In this document: positions 31,584-41,900 of the stretch, piece by piece
Layout of the letters: every line of letters begins with the position of its first letter
Position numbering within the stretch: the first letter of the stretch is position 1
The notes under the pieces: generated by a model
The model's input: only the letters and a program-made list of their open reading frames with translations
Databases searched by the model: none
What the model was told of the DNA's origin: nothing
Made by a program: the position numbers and the translations under genes
Source of the DNA: Adenophora triphylla var. japonica
Lineage: Eukaryota; Streptophyta; Magnoliopsida; Asterales; Campanulaceae
Assembly (NCBI GenBank): GCA_022495995.1
Contig: JAFEMH010000760.1
Coordinates: 372,001 to 436,000 of the forward strand
Direction of reading: 5' to 3'
Length of the DNA: 64,000 bases

Positions 31584-32445
31584 AATCTTACTATGGTCGA
31601 GCAGGTGAAGAGCTCTTGGAGAGCTTCCATTGAGAGGAGAGGCAAGCCCTTCAAGATTATTCCAAAAAGGCTAAAGAGCTTGCGGATTTGAAGGAGAAGT
31701 ACAACGACTGGACAATTCATATGAAGCTAATGAGATGGTGAAGACAAAGGCCTGTCCGACCTCGAAGCTACGAGAATCCAAGCTCAAGGAAGTAACTTCA
31801 GAAAGGGATGCTTTGAGCGCCTCGCTCGCTGAGAGAGGACGAAGGTTGAGCTCGCCACTATCTCCAAACTTCTTGCCGATAAAGATTCTTTTTTGACAGA
31901 GCTTAACGAGGAGCATAACTCGGCTCGAGCTAAGTGGAAGGAGGCTACGGAGAAGGCTGGCCACGATCTTTGTGGAGAAGTTCAAGGAGGGAGATGAGTT
32001 CTATAATACCATCGTGGCTAAGGCACAAGATTTTCTCGAGGTTGGGAAGAGGCACGTATGGCCCGTCGTGCATTGGTAGATCCAACGGCTACGGTTACCA
32101 TCGAGCAATTAGCTCGTTGGTTTTACGAGTCCCAATACGACATGGAAGCTCGCGGGGTCACTCGCTCGTTCCCTATCTTGAAAATGACTTGGCCTTCATT
32201 GCCCCAAGAGGATGAAGAGGACCACTTTGTGAGAAGTGGGAAGCTCCCCTGTTGCCGACAGGAATTTTGATGTTGTTCTCGCAAGAACTTGAGGATGCTT
32301 GCCACCATGGATGAAGATAATGAGCGAGGTTTACTCGAGTCGGGTAAACCCATAGGTTCCCGGCAACAAGGAGATGTGGAGGGACGAGCTCTGCGCGACC
32401 GGGCGACGTCAACCAAAACTCTTGAATTTCTTAGGCTGAATTGTA

Positions 32446-33250
32446 ATGAACAAGTCCCAACTAACATTTTTGCTCTTTTGATTCCTTGAATATTTGAATG
32501 CCTTGGCCCTATTTTTTGGGAGGCAAGATACTTTTGTAAATTTATTTTGTCTAAGTCTTAGCCCGCTTTGGGAGACTTACCTCTATCATAGTGACCTTAT
32601 TTATTGCATGTTGTATGCTTTTAAAGTAAACGTCGAGCTAGATATAGATAGGATGAATGAGTAAACTTGAGCCTAGAGGTGACTTGATCTTTATTTATTT
32701 AGTCGACCTCGAGACTTGCTTAACTTTTTGTGAATGAGATTGAGTATGAGCTCTAACACCGCTCACACTATTGAAGCCGACCTAGGGTCTAGCTAATTAG
32801 AACAAGCCCGACTAAGAGTCGAGTTTGTTAGAACGAAGTCGACTAAGAGTCGGACTTGTTAACCGAACAAAGGCGATTAAGAATCGAGCTAATTAGAACA
32901 AAGCGACTAAGAGTCGGGTTTGTTAGAACGAAATCGACTAAGAGTCGGACTTGTTAACCGAACAAAGGCGATTAAGAATCGAGCTTGTTAGAACAAAGCT
33001 GACGAAGAGTCGGGTTTGTTAGAACGAAATCGACTAAGAGTCGGACACATTAACCGAACAAAGGCGATTAAGAATCGAGCTTGTTAAAACGAAGGCGACT
33101 AGGAGTCGAGCTTGTTGGGGTTATTGTAACACTATGCTTGATGGAATGAAGCTGCGCTTTTCATTGAAGTATGGAACATGCTTACATCAATTTGACACTA
33201 GAACTACCACAAACTTGAACTTGGAAACCTGAAAACTAAAAGTAGTATTT
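32446..33250. repeat. Spacer with CGACTAAGAGTCG tandem repeats (element B)
   Basis: Between the 3' ends of antisense gene and integrase. From about 32,770 to 33,115 a ~31 bp unit built on the inverted repeat CGACTAAGAGTCG is followed by GGACTTGTTAACCGAAC or GGGTTTGTTAGAACGAA. Three units form a ~95 bp higher-order repeat, present about three times. Element C has a diverged counterpart at 57,600-57,860. Confidence 0.9.
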
Positions 33251-33259
33251 GATGAGGTG

Positions 33260-34440
33260 AGTGGCGTGCAGGATGTTTCAACTCTTCTCCTCAGGGATGA
33301 GCTATCATGTAGGTTCCTTCTTTGACGACTCGAGTAACTACATGCCAAGGACCTTCCCGGTTAGGGAGATAGCTTATTCTGTGGGTCCTTCTACCCGTTG
33401 CCTCAATCTTTCTCAACACATAATCTCCAACTTGGAACGACCTTGCCTTGACCCTCTTGTCGTGATAACTTTTAGTTATTTGCTTGTAGTTGACCATTCG
33501 GAGGTAGGGATTTCTCGCTTCTCGTCGATCGAGTCCAAGTCGATCAATCTGTTGGTATCATTCTGCTCTTGATCAAAGAAGGTCACTCTAGCGATGGGAA
33601 TCGAGCTCGGCGGGTGCCGTGGCCTCGATCCGTAAGTGAGAGCGAAAGGGGTTTCCCAGTAGGCCCCGAGTGGTTGTACGAGCGCCCAAAGAGCAAGGGG
33701 AAGTTCGTCCAACCAATTGTTTCGTCGACCTACGAGCCTGTCTTTAGCGAAGATAGAACAAGTTTATTTCTTTGCTTGGCTTGTCCATTTCCTTGAGGAT
33801 AGGCGACGGACGATTTCCAATGTTTGATCCCTACTCGATTCATTTACATTTCGAAGGTTTGGGAGAAGCGTAGACCATTGTCGGATACTATAGCACGAGG
33901 AAAACCAAATCGACACCAAATGAAGTCGTGGATGAAGTTGATAGCATTCTCCTCGTGATTCGAGCTAGTGGTTTAGCCTCAACCCATTTGGGTGAAGTAG
34001 TCTATGGCAACTATCACATACTTGCAGGTTTCCTCGGGCGGGAGGGAAGGGTCCAATCGTGTCGACGCCCACATGTCGAATGGCCAAGCCGCAGTGCGGC
34101 GTACGCTCGGTTGTTGGCACATGAGGTAAGTTGGCAAATCTTTGACATTGATCACATTCTTGAACAAAGTTGTGAGTGTCGGCTCTCATGTGTGGCCGGT
34201 AGTACCCCAAAGTGATTAACTTGTCGGCAAGATTCCCGGCCCCGGTGTCCACCACAAATTCCACTATGCACTTCGTGTATCAATAGGGCGACCTCTTGAG
34301 GGTGGGTGCACTTTAGCAATGGTCGAGTATAAGATCTTACGAATAGGTCGCCTCCTTGAATGACATACCTCGGAGCCTTCTTTTTGATAGCTCGAGCCTT
34401 CTTCTCGTCATCCTGGCAACTCACCACTTTCTAAGTATGC
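33260..34440 (-). pseudogene. Element B integrase, broken
   Basis: Zinc-binding HHCC remnant with CDQCQRFANLP (about 34,130-34,165) is followed by VGVDTIGPFPP, holding the first catalytic Asp (about 34,060). The C-terminal part includes TPFALTYGSRPRHP (about 33,610-33,650), NYKQITKSYHDKRVKARSF and GDYVLRKIEATGRR, ending in GPWHVV, a GPY/F-like module, near 33,350. Frames change at least at 34,170, 33,980, 33,720 and 33,490. The family enzyme inserts element cDNA into chromosomes. Confidence 0.85.
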
Positions 34441-35380
34441 CTTCATTTCCTCGATCCAACACTTCTCCACGAGTCCAATTTCTTGAGGGATCATCTATGC
34501 ATTGAATTTTTACTCTTTCGTAGGTTTGGACTTTCGAGGAAGGAGATAGGTTCATTATGTGGTTCATCCGAAGTGGCTAATTTCGAAAGGAGGTCGGCTA
34601 GCTCGTTGTCTTCTCGATCAATCCTCTGAATCTCCCGGAATTCCGTGTCCTTTATCGGTTCCTTCACCAAGTCACGTATTTGATTAAAGTGGAACTTAGC
34701 ACCTCGTACTCGCCTCGACTTGGTTAACTATCGGTTGTGAATCACGAGTAAGCCATGATCTTAGTCGCTCCAAAACACTTGGCGTATTCTATAGCCGCTA
34801 TCAAAGCTTCGTATTCGGCTTTGGTTGTTGGAAGCATCGAATTTGAACCTCGGTGATTCCTCTCATACACAGTTCAGTTACGGCTCGACCAAGACAATTC
34901 CGGCTCCACTAACGTTTTTGGTTGCTGACCCATCTGAATATACCCTCCAACAATCGTCGGGTAGGCTAATAGCGACCCGTGACTCAAGCTCTTTCTCTTT
35001 AGCCTTTTCCTTTGGAGCTCGCTGCTCGTTGTCCTCCTTGGTGAACGTAAGCTCGACCAAGAAGTCTGCTAGAGCTTGAGCCTTCAGTGCTTTTCGAGGT
35101 CGATACTCAATGTCAAATTCAGTAAGGGCAATTGACCAATTGAGTAGCCGACCTGAACTCTCCGACTTGTGCAATATCTTCCTTAAAGGAGCATTAGTAA
35201 GAACCACAATTGGATGAGCTAGAAAATAAGCTCGCAACTTCCTTGAAGCCACTACTAGAGCATAAGCAACCTTCTCAGCATTGTAGTATCGGCTCTCCAC
35301 ATCTGATAGGGCCTTCGATGTAGTATGCTTGGTTTTGAAGCTTTCATCCTCTCTAACCAGATCTTTGCCACCGACCTATC
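34441..35380 (-). pseudogene. Element B RNase H region, broken
   Basis: The stretch 34,878-35,300 encodes the first RNase H tail (AEKVAYALVVASRKLRAYF, SGRLLNWSIALTEFDIEYRP) and then a second RNase H starting DDCWRVYSDGSATKNVSGAG. A second, plant-type RNase H after the gypsy one is a known Tat-lineage trait. Its start keeps the catalytic Asp of YSDGS. The rest (34,440-34,880) is shifted and interrupted. It would degrade the RNA strand during reverse transcription. Confidence 0.8.
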
Positions 35381-35419
35381 TCCTGATAGATATACAAACA
35401 AAGTTTCCCGGTGGTCGGG

Positions 35420-36178
35420 CTACTCAAGAGGTGGAGTAGCGAGGTAATCCTTTAGCTGCTGGAACAACGAATGGCATTCGGTCGTCCACTCAAAACTTTT
35501 CGTCCCCCTCAATGCTTTGAAGAAGGGGAGAGATCTCTCTGCTGACTTTGATATGAAGCGACCAAGTGCTGCTACCCTTCCATTAAGTCGCTGCATCTCT
35601 TTGACACTGGTGGGCGCCTTCATATCGACTAAAGCCTTGATTTTCTCGGGGTTAGCCTCTATTCCCCGTTGTGACACCATAAACCCCAAGAACTTGCCAG
35701 CCGCTACTCCAAAGACGCACTTACTGGGATTGAGCTTCATGTCGTTTGCTCGCAAGTTGGCGAATGTTTCCTTCGGTCGGACTACGTGACGTCCAGTCTT
35801 AGTTTTGATGACCATGTCGTCCACGTAAGCTTCCATATTTCGACCAATTTGCGAGGCAAAGACTTTGTTCACCATCCTCTGATAAGTCGCCCCTGCATTC
35901 TTTAATCCAAACGGCATCATGTTGTAGCAGTAGATGCCTCCAGCTGCTTGAAATGCCGTCTTGATTATGTCGTCCTCGTGCATCTTAATCTGGTGGTACC
36001 CTGAATAAGCGTCGAGGAAGGCGAGGGTCGAGTGGCCGGCAATGGAATCGACTAGCTTGTCGATTCTCGGAAGAGGATAAGCTTGTCCTTTGGGCAAGCT
36101 AGATTGAGAGTGGTGAAGTCGACACACATCCGCCATTTGCCATTTGATTTCTTCACCATGACCACGTTGGCCAACCAC
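35420..36178 (-). pseudogene. Element B reverse transcriptase core
   Basis: A 252-codon open frame holds RT palm and fingers: YPLPRIDKLVDSIAGH, FLDAYSGYHQI, AFQAAGGIYCYNMMPFGLKN and the catalytic YVDD (35,816-35,827). It then runs into the connection domain (ERSLPFFKALRGTKSFEW). It overlaps the preceding gag-pol frame at 36,052-36,178, so one frameshift near 36,090 separates it from the upstream ORF; otherwise the domain is well kept. Confidence 0.9.
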
Positions 36179-37914
36179 GTTGTATGAGTGGCCTCCTTGA
36201 TTATTCCTGCACTCAAAAGTTTTTGTACCTCAGCTTTGATAGCCTCTTCCTTGTCACGAGCAAAACTTCTCAACTTTTGGGGTCTAGGCTTTATGGTTGG
36301 GTTGACTTCAAGTCTGTGAACAGCGACCTCTTCCTTGATTCCCCTCATGTCTTCTACCCTCCATGCGAAGACATCATTACTTTCCTTGAGTAGCTCGATG
36401 ATTTCTGCTCGCTCCTCAACTGATAGCTGCTTCCCAATCTGAATTTTTTGGTCGGGGTAGGAAAGGTTGGTGATTACTGACTCTAGCTCATCCACAGCTT
36501 CTAGCTCTGGTCCATCCCTGAATTGTAGAGTCTCAATGATTATCTCCTTGACCCTTTGTCTCTCCTCGGCCCTCAGGTGTGGAGCTTCTTCTGCTATCAT
36601 ATCATCTAACTTGTCTGCAACCTCGCTGGTGGTGGTGGTGGCCCCCGAGTTATTGTCGAGCTGGAGGCATAGGTTGCCTATGATGACTTGGTCGACCATA
36701 ACTACATCTGAATCGACCTCAGTGGTGTTAGAGTGACGTGTCGACTCAAGCATGACCTCGTCATTTGAGCGATAGGTCGACTCTTCCACGTCGGTGATTG
36801 TTGACAGTCTGGTAGTCTTGGTGACTGATTGAGACAACTTTAAATAACCGTCTGCAGTCTCGATTTCCAACTCCCTTTTCTTTCTTTCTCTGAGAACATG
36901 ATCAAGGTAGGCTCGAGCTGTGCCTTGTACACACCCTACTCCAGCGGGTGTAGGGAACTTGACTCGATGATGAGAGATCGATGCCACCATTCCAAGAGCG
37001 ACCTGACCTGGGATACCAAGTATAGCGGCATAGTCACTATTTACATCAATCACTATAAATTGTACCTTTGATACGATCCTGAGGGGGTGTTGGCCTAGGT
37101 CGACGTCGAGTTCTATCTTGCCTTTTGCATCAACTCGATGATTGGTGAAGCCCTCCAACCTACCATCATATCTCTCCAACTGCTCATCATTAAGACCCAT
37201 TTCTTTAAAAGTTTTGTAGAACAAAATATCCTTGCAGGCCCCCGTGTCGACCAAGAGTCTGCTCGTCGTACATCCGTCTATGAGACCTGGGATGACGAGA
37301 ACTTGCTCCCTAGCCGCCATATTAGTTGCCAATTCATGGGGGTAGAAGCTGATCGCTTCATCTCTGACTTCTCTTCTTGGAGGTACATGTGGGGCCTTGT
37401 TGAGTTGGAAGATCTTGTGCTTGATGGCCGTGTTGCTTGCTTGCTCTGTAATGACCCCCAGGTTCAATCTAGGTTGCCTAGGTCCCTGCTGTCCGCCTGC
37501 TGGCTGCTCGCCTCCACCAGTTTGAGGCCTTTTCACGTAAGCTTCGAGTCTCCCCTGGTCGACCATTCTCTGGATGATACGCTTCAATCCCAAGCAATCC
37601 TCTGTGAGATGACCAGTGTCCTTATGGTAGTCACAATATTTGCTATTGTCCCTTCTAAATTTGTTGCCTGGGTTCATTGGGACAGGAGGAGCCAGCTCGA
37701 CAGCGTTCATAATCTCTGTTCGACTCACCGTAAGGGGAGTGAAAGCCTCGGGCACTTTCTCCGTTGCCCTAGTCCTGTTCTTTCCATTTTTATTGTTTCC
37801 TCCATTCTTGTTGGAGTCCTTTTTATCATCAGCGACCTCCGCCTTGGGGCTTTTACCACTCTTTTTCTCTTTCCTTTCCTCAGCAAGAGCGACATTATAC
37901 ACCTTCTCAAACAA
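36052..37914 (-). CDS. Element B gag C-terminus, protease and RT start (620-codon open frame)
   Basis: A long uninterrupted frame. Residues 94-107 hold a knuckle of form C-X2-H-X4-H-X4-C (CDYHKDTGHLTEDC). The protease active site DTG is at residues 223-225 (LLVDTGACKD; 37,238-37,252 on the plus strand). Residues 440-560 form the acidic linker with QFRDGPELEAVDELE, and from about 585 the RT begins (VVMVKKSNGKWRMCVDF). Gag and pol are thus fused in one frame here, as in a Gag-Pol polyprotein. The upstream part of gag is in other frames, so translation of the whole is blocked. Confidence 0.9.
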   Translation of the reverse strand: MFEKVYNVALAEERKEKKSGKSPKAEVADDKKDSNKNGGNNKNGKNRTRATEKVPEAFTPLTVSRTEIMNAVELAPPVPMNPGNKFRRDNSKYCDYHKDTGHLTEDCLGLKRIIQRMVDQGRLEAYVKRPQTGGGEQPAGGQQGPRQPRLNLGVITEQASNTAIKHKIFQLNKAPHVPPRREVRDEAISFYPHELATNMAAREQVLVIPGLIDGCTTSRLLVDTGACKDILFYKTFKEMGLNDEQLERYDGRLEGFTNHRVDAKGKIELDVDLGQHPLRIVSKVQFIVIDVNSDYAAILGIPGQVALGMVASISHHRVKFPTPAGVGCVQGTARAYLDHVLRERKKRELEIETADGYLKLSQSVTKTTRLSTITDVEESTYRSNDEVMLESTRHSNTTEVDSDVVMVDQVIIGNLCLQLDNNSGATTTTSEVADKLDDMIAEEAPHLRAEERQRVKEIIIETLQFRDGPELEAVDELESVITNLSYPDQKIQIGKQLSVEERAEIIELLKESNDVFAWRVEDMRGIKEEVAVHRLEVNPTIKPRPQKLRSFARDKEEAIKAEVQKLLSAGIIKEATHTTWLANVVMVKKSNGKWRMCVDFTTLNLACPKDKLILFRESTS

Positions 37915-39354
37915 CTCTTGTCGAGTTGTTCTTGTCTGGCTGTGAGTTCATAATCCATGTCTCCCTTGAGGAAATGCCGTTTCGGAAGCAATTAATGACT
38001 TCCCTATCGGTGAGGTCTTCCTCTATCTTATCAACCATTTCCTTAAACTTGGTGAAGTAGCTCATCGAGCTTTCATTCTTCGCCCGTACTAAGTTATTCA
38101 GATCGGTGACGCTTATCTTCCGAGCTCCTGCGGTCGAAGCGATCCAAGAACTTTGTCCTGAAGCATGTCCAAGTAGTGATGCTACCGCGGCCGGACCGTT
38201 GAACCAAGTTAAAGGCTGCCCGGTGAGTGTGCTTAGGAGGGCTTTCAGCACATATTGTCGTCCTCATTGGCGACAAAACACATGGTGGCCTCCGGATGTG
38301 CTATATGACTTCTTGCATTGGTCGACCCGAATACTTCTCCGAAGAGGCAACCCGAAAGTAGGAGGAGGCCGGCTATCTCTGATTTCTTTGGATAAAGGTC
38401 GAAGAGCAAAATCAATTCGTTCGACCTTTCCAGCATCCTTTTTCTTCTCCTCCTCCCATTGCTCAAACTTCTTTTTCATCAACAACCATTCCCTAGCATC
38501 GGGTCTTTCATCTCCTGGAGGGGGCGCAGCATTTGACTTTTGGCCTTCACTTCTAGGGGGAGTCACCTGCCTACTCCTTCTGTCCCTGTGAGAATGAGCC
38601 CTCTCTGATCGTACTGGAGATCTGTGCCTGTCACTTCCTTGTGGCGACCTGCGCCTATAATCTCCAAATGGCGACCTGCGCCTCTCCTCTCTTACGGGCG
38701 ACCTGCGCCCATTCCTGTCTCTATGAGACCCTGACCTCTGCGTCCTGGCTGGCGAAACCTGTCTGTTTCTATTGGCTGTTAAACGCGTCCTTAAGTCAGA
38801 CTGAGCCTCTTGCTCCCTGTTTCTGTTGAGGCTGGCCCTTAGGTCGTTACTGGGCACATGAACGACCGTGGGAGCTCGCTGAACTATCCTGTTTTCACCA
38901 TTCTGCCCCACACCTTCATTTGGCCTCAAACTCCTGGCCTGTTGCCCATTAGAAACCTGAGTGGGGGCCACTCTCTCAGAGCGTATGTCGGCTGTTACGC
39001 CTCCTCCATGGCTATCAAGTCGGCCAGAATCTGGGCTCGCTCCAACATCATCTCCTTCTTGCTCATGGGGTTGGTGGAGGGACCTGCCCTGCTTCCAACA
39101 TTAACCTGAGCAGTGGGACGTTTTGGAGGAGGTGGAACTCCTTGCCCATCCATATGCCTTTTCCCTCTCCTTGTGTCAGGCAATCCTCGGCCATCAACAA
39201 CACTGGTAGAGCGGGTGGCTCTACCATGAGGACGATTCGGTGGGGGAGGAGGCAAGTTCAAGTTTTCAGCATTTGCGTTTGTATTCGTGTTGTTGTTGTT
39301 CACTTCTTCATGCCCAAGTGAAGCCTCAGATACGTGTCCCTCTGAAGTCACCAT
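37915..39354 (-). pseudogene. Element B gag N-terminal and capsid region, broken
   Basis: Start ATG at 39,352-39,354 (MVTSEGH, like element A). Pro-rich and Arg-rich segments follow (PPPPPNRPHGRATRS; then QVSPARTQRSGSHRDRNGRR with repeated RSP motifs at 38,540-38,760). The capsid-like domain (LTWFNGPAAVASL, YFTKFKEMVDKIEEDLTDRE) lies at 37,990-38,240. Frames switch near 38,990, 38,330, 38,260 and 37,960. The basic RSP-rich part is probably RNA-binding. Confidence 0.85.
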
Positions 39355-39398
39355 TGTTGCAGGTTGATAGAGTTTTCGAGGTCAAGTTTAAAGCACGG

Positions 39399-39416
39399 TT
39401 CCCGGCAATGGAACCA
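39399..39416 (-). other. Element B primer-binding site
   Basis: Minus strand TGGTTCCATTGCCGGGAA, separated by 3 bp from the 5' LTR. It fits the 3' end of plant tRNA-Glu (recalled, not searched) with one mismatch. Confidence 0.75.
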
Positions 39417-39419
39417 AAC

Positions 39420-40071
39420 TGATGCTGCAGGAATTGTGCTTATCGATAATCCTCCACGTGGCAAGATTAATCACCTGGCTCCTTGACCTGAAATCAGAAC
39501 CCACGACTAGCCGGATGTGTCTCCGGCGAAGACACTCGGGCGTGAGAGTAAGATAACGGTATATTATAGCTCAAAATGTATTGAATAATGAACTCAGAAT
39601 ACAAAATGACAGTTACCTTTCACCGTTTGGTAGTGATGAAGTATTTATAGGAAAATGTGATGTATTTTTGGGGAGGCAGCATGTCCTCCGAGATTATAGC
39701 GGCAGTTACTTGGTCGTGGGCACGTGTCTATAACGGTCCCTAATTTGTAGGGATGTAGTTGTGAGCATTGATTAACCAAATAAGCCGGCAAGTGTCAGGT
39801 CGTCATTTGCTGATTTAGGTCGAGGTCGCCACTCGTGGAATGGTCGACCCGACCGTCTCTGCAGAGCATGGTTCGTACCCGAATTGTAGCATGGATCATG
39901 AGGTCGACTGTTAGGCTCTGGACCCTGGTAGGTCGGACTATGGGCTTAGTCGACTGATGTTTGAGATGGGCCTTGTTCTAATTGGATCAGTCTCATTGAG
40001 AATGTGGGTGCCAATGCTATCTGTGATTGGGCTTTACTTGCTTAGCCCAACTTGACACTTTTGGTATGTTC

Positions 40072-40072
<1 letters not shown>
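39420..40072 (-). repeat. Element B 5' LTR (right)
   Basis: 653 bp with TG...CA ends, flanked by ATAAT at 40,073-40,077. Contains TATTTATAGG (about 39,640), a likely TATA element on the other strand from gag-pol, and ACTTGACACTTTTGG near its edge. Confidence 0.95.

Positions 40073-40137
<65 letters not shown>
40073..40137. repeat. (AAT)n microsatellite, right of element B
   Basis: About 21 AAT repeats starting directly at the LTR edge. Together with 27,983-28,031 this is the original insertion site. Confidence 0.97.
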
Positions 40138-40138
<1 letters not shown>

Positions 40139-41150
40139 TTTTTTTAAATTTTGTTAAAAAAATAAAATATGAAACTTCAAAAGGACGGACGTAGTTGTTT
40201 TGCATTTTTCAAACCCCTAATGGATCAAGTCAAATATTCAAGATTCCACAGGAATCTCTACGGAGAGATAAAAATTGGAGACAACAGAATATTCTCAAGA
40301 TTCTTATTACACATTAAACTCGTTAAACTTTAATCAAGTGGCGTGAAGCAATATTGTAAGCGGTTGAGTATTAACGTGTAATGAAGCTGCTCTGATATCA
40401 TTTTAAATTTTGAAGTTTTGCCTTAAATCGATTGGTATAAATGGGAGTGACTCATGATTTTTATATGTTATATACAAAGTTTGTAAGTTCTAAATGTGAA
40501 ATAATACCTATAACTATAATTATTATTAGTATTTTAAAATTAATTTCATGGTTCTTTGTTTCAACAATGTTTAAATGGAATGCAGAATAAAGACAGCCAT
40601 GAAAAACCAGTAAACTTGTCTTTTATAAATTGCTAATATGTCCCTTCCATTAATGGAATCTCTAAGATAGTCAACACACCAAGTTGTAAATTTAAGAAAA
40701 GGGTTAGGTTTATTTTAATCTTTCTCAAATTTAAACAAAGATTAATTATGTACTTAATTAACTCAAAGCTCATTGATTGCCATAAACTATGTCGTTTCTA
40801 TTGAACTAATGTCAATAAAATTGAAATTTAAATTGAAATTTGATCCGATCGAGAGTGACAACCATGAAACTTTGTATCTAGACTTCGGGATGAAATAAAT
40901 AATATAGAGAAAATTGTCTTTCTGACAACGACGATGTGCAACATGCTTACGAATGACTAGCTCCCGGAGTTGGGGATCCAATCATAGTTGTGAAAATCTT
41001 TTAAAAAAAAAACTTACTTTTCCTATAGATTAAAAAATGTGTTTTAAAAGTCCGTCAATATTTTTGTAAATAAAAATGAATTCGTACGTTGTGATATTTT
41101 TGTAAATATGTGAAACTTCGAGTGCTGGGAATTAAGGCTCGGGCTTAGTC
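40138..41150. other. Spacer without recognisable genes
   Basis: Unique-looking, AT-rich sequence. No coding frame, tRNA or repeat could be supported. Confidence 0.5.
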
Positions 41151-41160
41151 AATTGCTAAT

Positions 41161-41435
41161 AGGGCTGTAAACGAGCCGAGCAGAGCCGAGCTTTTGATGT
41201 TTCGAGCTCGAGCTCGTTAACATTTAAACGAGCTCGAGCTTTTCTCGAGCTCGAGCCCAGAATTCCTGTTCGAGCTCGGCTCGAATCAAGTTTCGAACTT
41301 TTCGCGAGCTGCTCGAACTCGAGTATTAACGAGCCGAGCTCGAGCTTCGACTTATTTTTTTGAAAAAAATCTGAAATCAAACGAGCTTTATCGAGCCCTA
41401 ATTCGAGTTGTAATCGAACTCGAGCCTAAACGAGC

Positions 41436-41532
<97 letters not shown>

Positions 41533-41746
41533 TTCATTCGAGCTTTTAACGAACCGAGCCCGAGTCGAGCTCAAACGAGTCGATCTCGAACATACGAGCC
41601 GAACACGACCCAAGCTCAAAAAAATAACGAGCTTAAAAATCGGTTCGAGCTCGAGCTCGAGTTCAACTCGAGCCCACTCGAACTCGAGCTTTTTTCGAGC
41701 CGCGCTCGAGTCGAGTTCGAACAAGCTCGCGACGTGTAACAGCCCT
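41161..41746. mobile_element. GAGCTC-rich foldback MITE with exact 10 bp target repeat
   Basis: The left end AGGGCTGTAAACGAGC and right end (inward AGGGCTGTTACACG) are inverted. Both sides carry AATTGCTAAT (41,151-41,160 and 41,747-41,756). The body is a mass of CGAGCTCGAGC-type words in both orientations with an (AT)n tract in the middle (41,438-41,527). The 9-10 bp duplication fits Mutator-type insertion. It is non-coding; the ORFs across it are artefacts of the repeat. Confidence 0.85.
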
Positions 41747-41900
41747 AATTGCTAATAAACCTTTTGCATTTAAAAACACATTTTTCCTAATAACTAGAAA
41801 AAATGCGTTTTTCAAGTTACTCATCTTAGTTATATTTCCTTTGGTTGTTGATGAGTAATCTGTTTTAACAAAACGACTGTACTTCATTCTTACCGGACTA

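Larger units (their letters stand above)
29176..32445 (+). pseudogene. Element B antisense gene (gypsy-type transposon protein family), spliced, decayed
   Basis: Starts at ATGGCTAGGACC, aligned with the start in element C. The first part is a ~130-residue domain (WYGYCTVNRRVCKH, LDHITLFYV). The central domain (29,850-30,300) contains LVCFAMVCRFLGHEPCM. Two introns have GT...AG ends (30,481-30,804 and 31,487-31,583), with KRAHGAANAKASRERE right after the first. A Lys/Glu-rich coiled-coil-like C-terminus follows. The central part resembles the plant 'putative gypsy type transposon' family, function unknown. Stops at 29,571 and later frame changes break it. Confidence 0.8.
28032..40072 (-). mobile_element. 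Element B: complete Tat-lineage Ty3/gypsy retrotransposon with antisense gene
   Basis: Two LTRs (28,032-28,692 and 39,420-40,072) bound a 12 kb element flanked by ATAAT on both sides, within an (AAT)n tract. On the minus strand, from the right: primer-binding site, gag, protease, RT, RNase H, integrase. Between integrase and the 3' LTR lie a repeat-rich spacer and a plus-strand antisense gene with introns. Dual-gene layout and position of the antisense gene are typical of the Tat lineage. Coding regions have several frameshifts, so it is probably not autonomous. Confidence 0.95.

Noticed and set aside
40017..40205. Minus-strand frame with poly-Leu
   Set aside because: Also the AAT tract.
41156..41724. 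Leu/Glu/Ser-rich frames
   Set aside because: Artefacts of GAGCTC words in the foldback element.
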